Shown: positions 7,666-8,851 of the stretch, one piece after another
Layout: every line of letters begins with the position of its first letter
Numbering within the stretch: the first letter of the stretch is position 1
Source: Alphaproteobacteria bacterium
GTDB lineage: Bacteria > Pseudomonadota > Alphaproteobacteria > Rhizobiales > Hyphomicrobiaceae
Direction: 5' to 3'
DNA length: 8,851 bases
NCBI GenBank assembly: GCA_005888525.1
Contig: VBAB01000405.1
Span: 1 to 8,851 of the forward strand
Program-made: the position numbers and the translations under genes
The notes under the pieces: model-generated
What the model was told of the DNA's origin: nothing
Databases searched by the model: none
The model's input: the letters and a program-made list of their open reading frames with translations, nothing else

Positions 7666-7671
7666 CGCGTC

Positions 7672-8355
7672 ATGACCGCCTGGGAGCGCTTCGTCGAGAC
7701 GTTCTTCAAGCCGGCGATGATCGCGCAGTATTGGCCCGACATCCTCAAGGGCGTGCTGGTGACGGTGGAGATCGCCGCCGCTGTGGTCGTCACCGGCTTG
7801 GTGCTCGGCCTCGCGCTCGCGACCATGCGCGCCTATCGCCTCGCTTTCCTCAACGCGCTCATTGTCGTGTTCGTCGATGTTTTCCGTGCACTGCCGCCGC
7901 TCGTTGCCATCCTGCTCATTTATTTCGGCTTCCCCAGCATCGGCATCAGTTTACCGAGCTTCGTCGTGCTGTGGCTGGTGTTGTCTTTCGTGCTCGCGGC
8001 CTTTGCCGAGGAGATCTTTTGGGCCGGCATCACCTCCACTCCCAAGGGGCAGTGGGAGGCGGCGCGCTCGACGGGCCTCACGTTCTCGACCACGCTGGCT
8101 CACGTCGTCCTGCCCCAGGCCATCCGGCTGGGGGTGCCGCCGCTCACCAACCGCACCATCGCCATCACCAAGAACACCGCGCTCGGTACCGTGATCGGCG
8201 TCGGTGAGATCCTCAACCAGGCCACCACTGCCCAGTCCTTCACCGGCAATGCCACGCCGCTGATGATGGGCGCCATCGCCTACATCGCGCTGTTCGTTCC
8301 CGTCGTCGTCCTCGGCCGGTGGATCGAGACGCGCTTTGCCTGGCGGAGGGCCTGA
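7672..8355 (+). CDS. PAAT-type ABC importer inner-membrane permease 1 (HisM/GlnP family)
   Basis: This 227-residue membrane protein is one half of the channel fed by the upstream binding protein. Membrane segments lie near 28-50, 61-86, 94-117 and 198-216. The family motifs are VDVFRALPPLVAILLIYFG (68-86) and the coupling (EAA) loop EEIFWAGITSTPKGQWEAAR (113-132), followed by STGLTF, with LPQAIR (147-152) after it. The start at 7672 has GGAGG 6 nt upstream, inside hairpin E. Starting earlier at 7606 would add 22 residues encoded by hairpins D and E (PPPSLHRRHCLRCRGRR), so I rejected it. Its stop shares one base with the permease 2 start (TGATG). Confidence 0.93.
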   Translation: MTAWERFVETFFKPAMIAQYWPDILKGVLVTVEIAAAVVVTGLVLGLALATMRAYRLAFLNALIVVFVDVFRALPPLVAILLIYFGFPSIGISLPSFVVLWLVLSFVLAAFAEEIFWAGITSTPKGQWEAARSTGLTFSTTLAHVVLPQAIRLGVPPLTNRTIAITKNTALGTVIGVGEILNQATTAQSFTGNATPLMMGAIAYIALFVPVVVLGRWIETRFAWRRA

Positions 8356-8851
8356 TGGAGCAGATCCTCCAGCAGTTCCTCAATTTCGAGATCATGCTGA
8401 AGGTGTGGCCGCTGCTGCTGCGCGGGCTCGGCACCACGGCTTACTTGTGCGCCCTGGTCATTCCCCTCGGCCTTGCCGGCGGTCTTGCGGTGGCGCTGCT
8501 GCCGCTGTCGCGGCGCCGCGCGGTGGTATGGGCCGCCATCGTGCTGGTCGATCTGTTCCGCGCCGCCCCGCCGCTGGTGCGAATTGCTCTACTCGGGACT
8601 GCCGTTCGCCGGCATCAATCTCTCGCCCACCGTGGCCGTCTGCCTCGCCTTCTTCTGCAACACGTCGAGTTATTACGGCGAGATCTACCGCGCCGGCATC
8701 GAGAGCGTCGGCCGCGGACAATGGGAGGCCGCCCGCTCGACCGGGCTTGGCGCTTTCCAGACGATCGTCTACGTAGTTCTGCCCCAGGCGGTGCGCAACG
8801 TGCTGCCGGATCTCGTCTCCAACACCATCGAGGTGGTGAAGCTCACCTCCA
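8355..8851 (+). CDS. PAAT-type ABC importer permease 2, apparent 1-base frameshift at about 8581 and 3' end outside window
   Basis: The ATG at 8355 overlaps the permease 1 stop by one base and has GGAGGG at 8345-8350. The first frame gives MEQILQQFLNFEIM..., hydrophobic segments, then VLVDLFRAAPPLV (to residue 75), typical of the family. The frame then turns to Arg-rich nonsense. Family sequence resumes one base later, from about 8587, with LYSGLPFAGINLSP, YYGEIYRAGIESVGRGQ, WEAARSTGLGAF, VVLPQAVRNVLPDLVSN and TIEVVKLTS, up to the window edge. Removing one G at 8581 restores PPLVQLLYSGLPF. The part after the shift shows no other decay, so a sequencing error or a very recent mutation is more likely than an old pseudogene. 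Because both channel halves are usually needed, a real shift would disable the importer unless suppressed. Confidence 0.88.
   Translation, partial: MEQILQQFLNFEIMLKVWPLLLRGLGTTAYLCALVIPLGLAGGLAVALLPLSRRRAVVWAAIVLVDLFRAAPPLVRIALLGTAVRRHQSLAHRGRLPRLLLQHVELLRRDLPRRHRERRPRTMGGRPLDRAWRFPDDRLRSSAPGGAQRAAGSRLQHHRGGEAHL
8577..8590 (+). other. Probable single-base insertion (frameshift site) in permease 2
   Basis: The local sequence GTGCGAATTGCTCT reads V-R-I-A in the starting frame. Without the G at 8581 it reads V-Q-L-L and joins the conserved downstream frame. There is no homopolymer slip run or strong slippery heptamer here, so programmed shifting is not favoured. Confidence 0.7.

Larger units (their letters stand above)
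7365..7667. repeat. Mirror-symmetric five-hairpin element (MITE/REP-like) inside the PAAT operon
   Basis: This stretch is almost completely used up by five consecutive inverted repeats: A (7367-7414), B (7416-7494), C (7495-7535), D (7538-7615) and E (7618-7665). E is an inverted copy of A and D an inverted copy of B, with C at the centre. Compared without gaps, 7367-7440 and the reverse complement of 7592-7665 agree at 58 of 74 positions. The outermost two bases on each side (CG/CG) also pair. No transposase, protein domain or clear target-site duplication is present. It sits between the ATPase and permease 1, suggesting insertion into an existing operon or growth of an intercistronic palindrome. 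I do not recognise it as a named repeat family. Confidence 0.85.

Noticed and set aside
7365..7667. CRISPR array
   Set aside because: There are no regularly spaced direct repeats; the repeats are inverted and nested.
7316..7675. Annotation of the element-spanning frame as a protein gene
   Set aside because: The sequence is made of hairpin repeats and gives low-complexity peptide. It is kept only as a possible coupling frame in the findings.
8336..8776. 146-residue frame over permease 2
   Set aside because: It is out of frame with both family-like segments of the permease and shows no motif.

Overview
The window is GC-rich and densely coding, and looks like the chromosome of an alphaproteobacterium. 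The cues are the codon use, the stacked ABC importer operons, and a Tat-exported solute-binding protein of a rhizobial/Bradyrhizobium- or Reyranella-like type. I cannot name the genus from sequence alone.

Layout: (1) Bases 1-451, minus strand: the 5' part of a DapA-superfamily lyase/aldolase that runs off the left edge. (2) Bases 452-740: a divergent intergenic region. (3) Bases 741-5583, plus strand: a complete branched-chain amino-acid/amide-type (Liv/HAAT) ABC importer in the order binding protein, LivG-like ATPase, LivF-like ATPase, LivH-like permease, LivM-like permease. The last four genes are tightly coupled: two junctions are ATGA overlaps and the third is a 3-nt gap. A strong GC hairpin separates the binding protein from the first ATPase. 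(4) Bases 5707-8851, plus strand: a polar-amino-acid (PAAT/His-Gln type) ABC importer in the order binding protein, GlnQ/HisP-like ATPase, permease 1, permease 2. Permease 2 carries an apparent one-base frameshift near 8581 and is cut off by the window end.

The most unusual feature is between the PAAT ATPase (stop at 7319) and permease 1 (start at 7672). A 300-base non-coding-looking element at about 7365-7667 is made almost entirely of five consecutive hairpins arranged as a mirror (A-B-C-B'-A'). The outer hairpins are 48-bp inverted copies of each other, 41 of 48 bases identical. At least four base pairs differ between the mirror copies in a compensatory way, so pairing is kept while sequence changes. 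The right arm of the last hairpin also supplies the Shine-Dalgarno sequence of permease 1. One reading frame crosses the whole element, starting in an ATGA overlap with the ATPase stop and ending in an ATGA overlap with the permease start. The element may therefore be a MITE/REP-like repeat that now acts as an intra-operon structural or coupling element; that role is inference.

Together the window encodes two periplasmic nutrient-uptake systems for amino-acid-like solutes, beside a possible catabolic aldolase. No phage, IS transposase, CRISPR array, tRNA or rRNA was seen.
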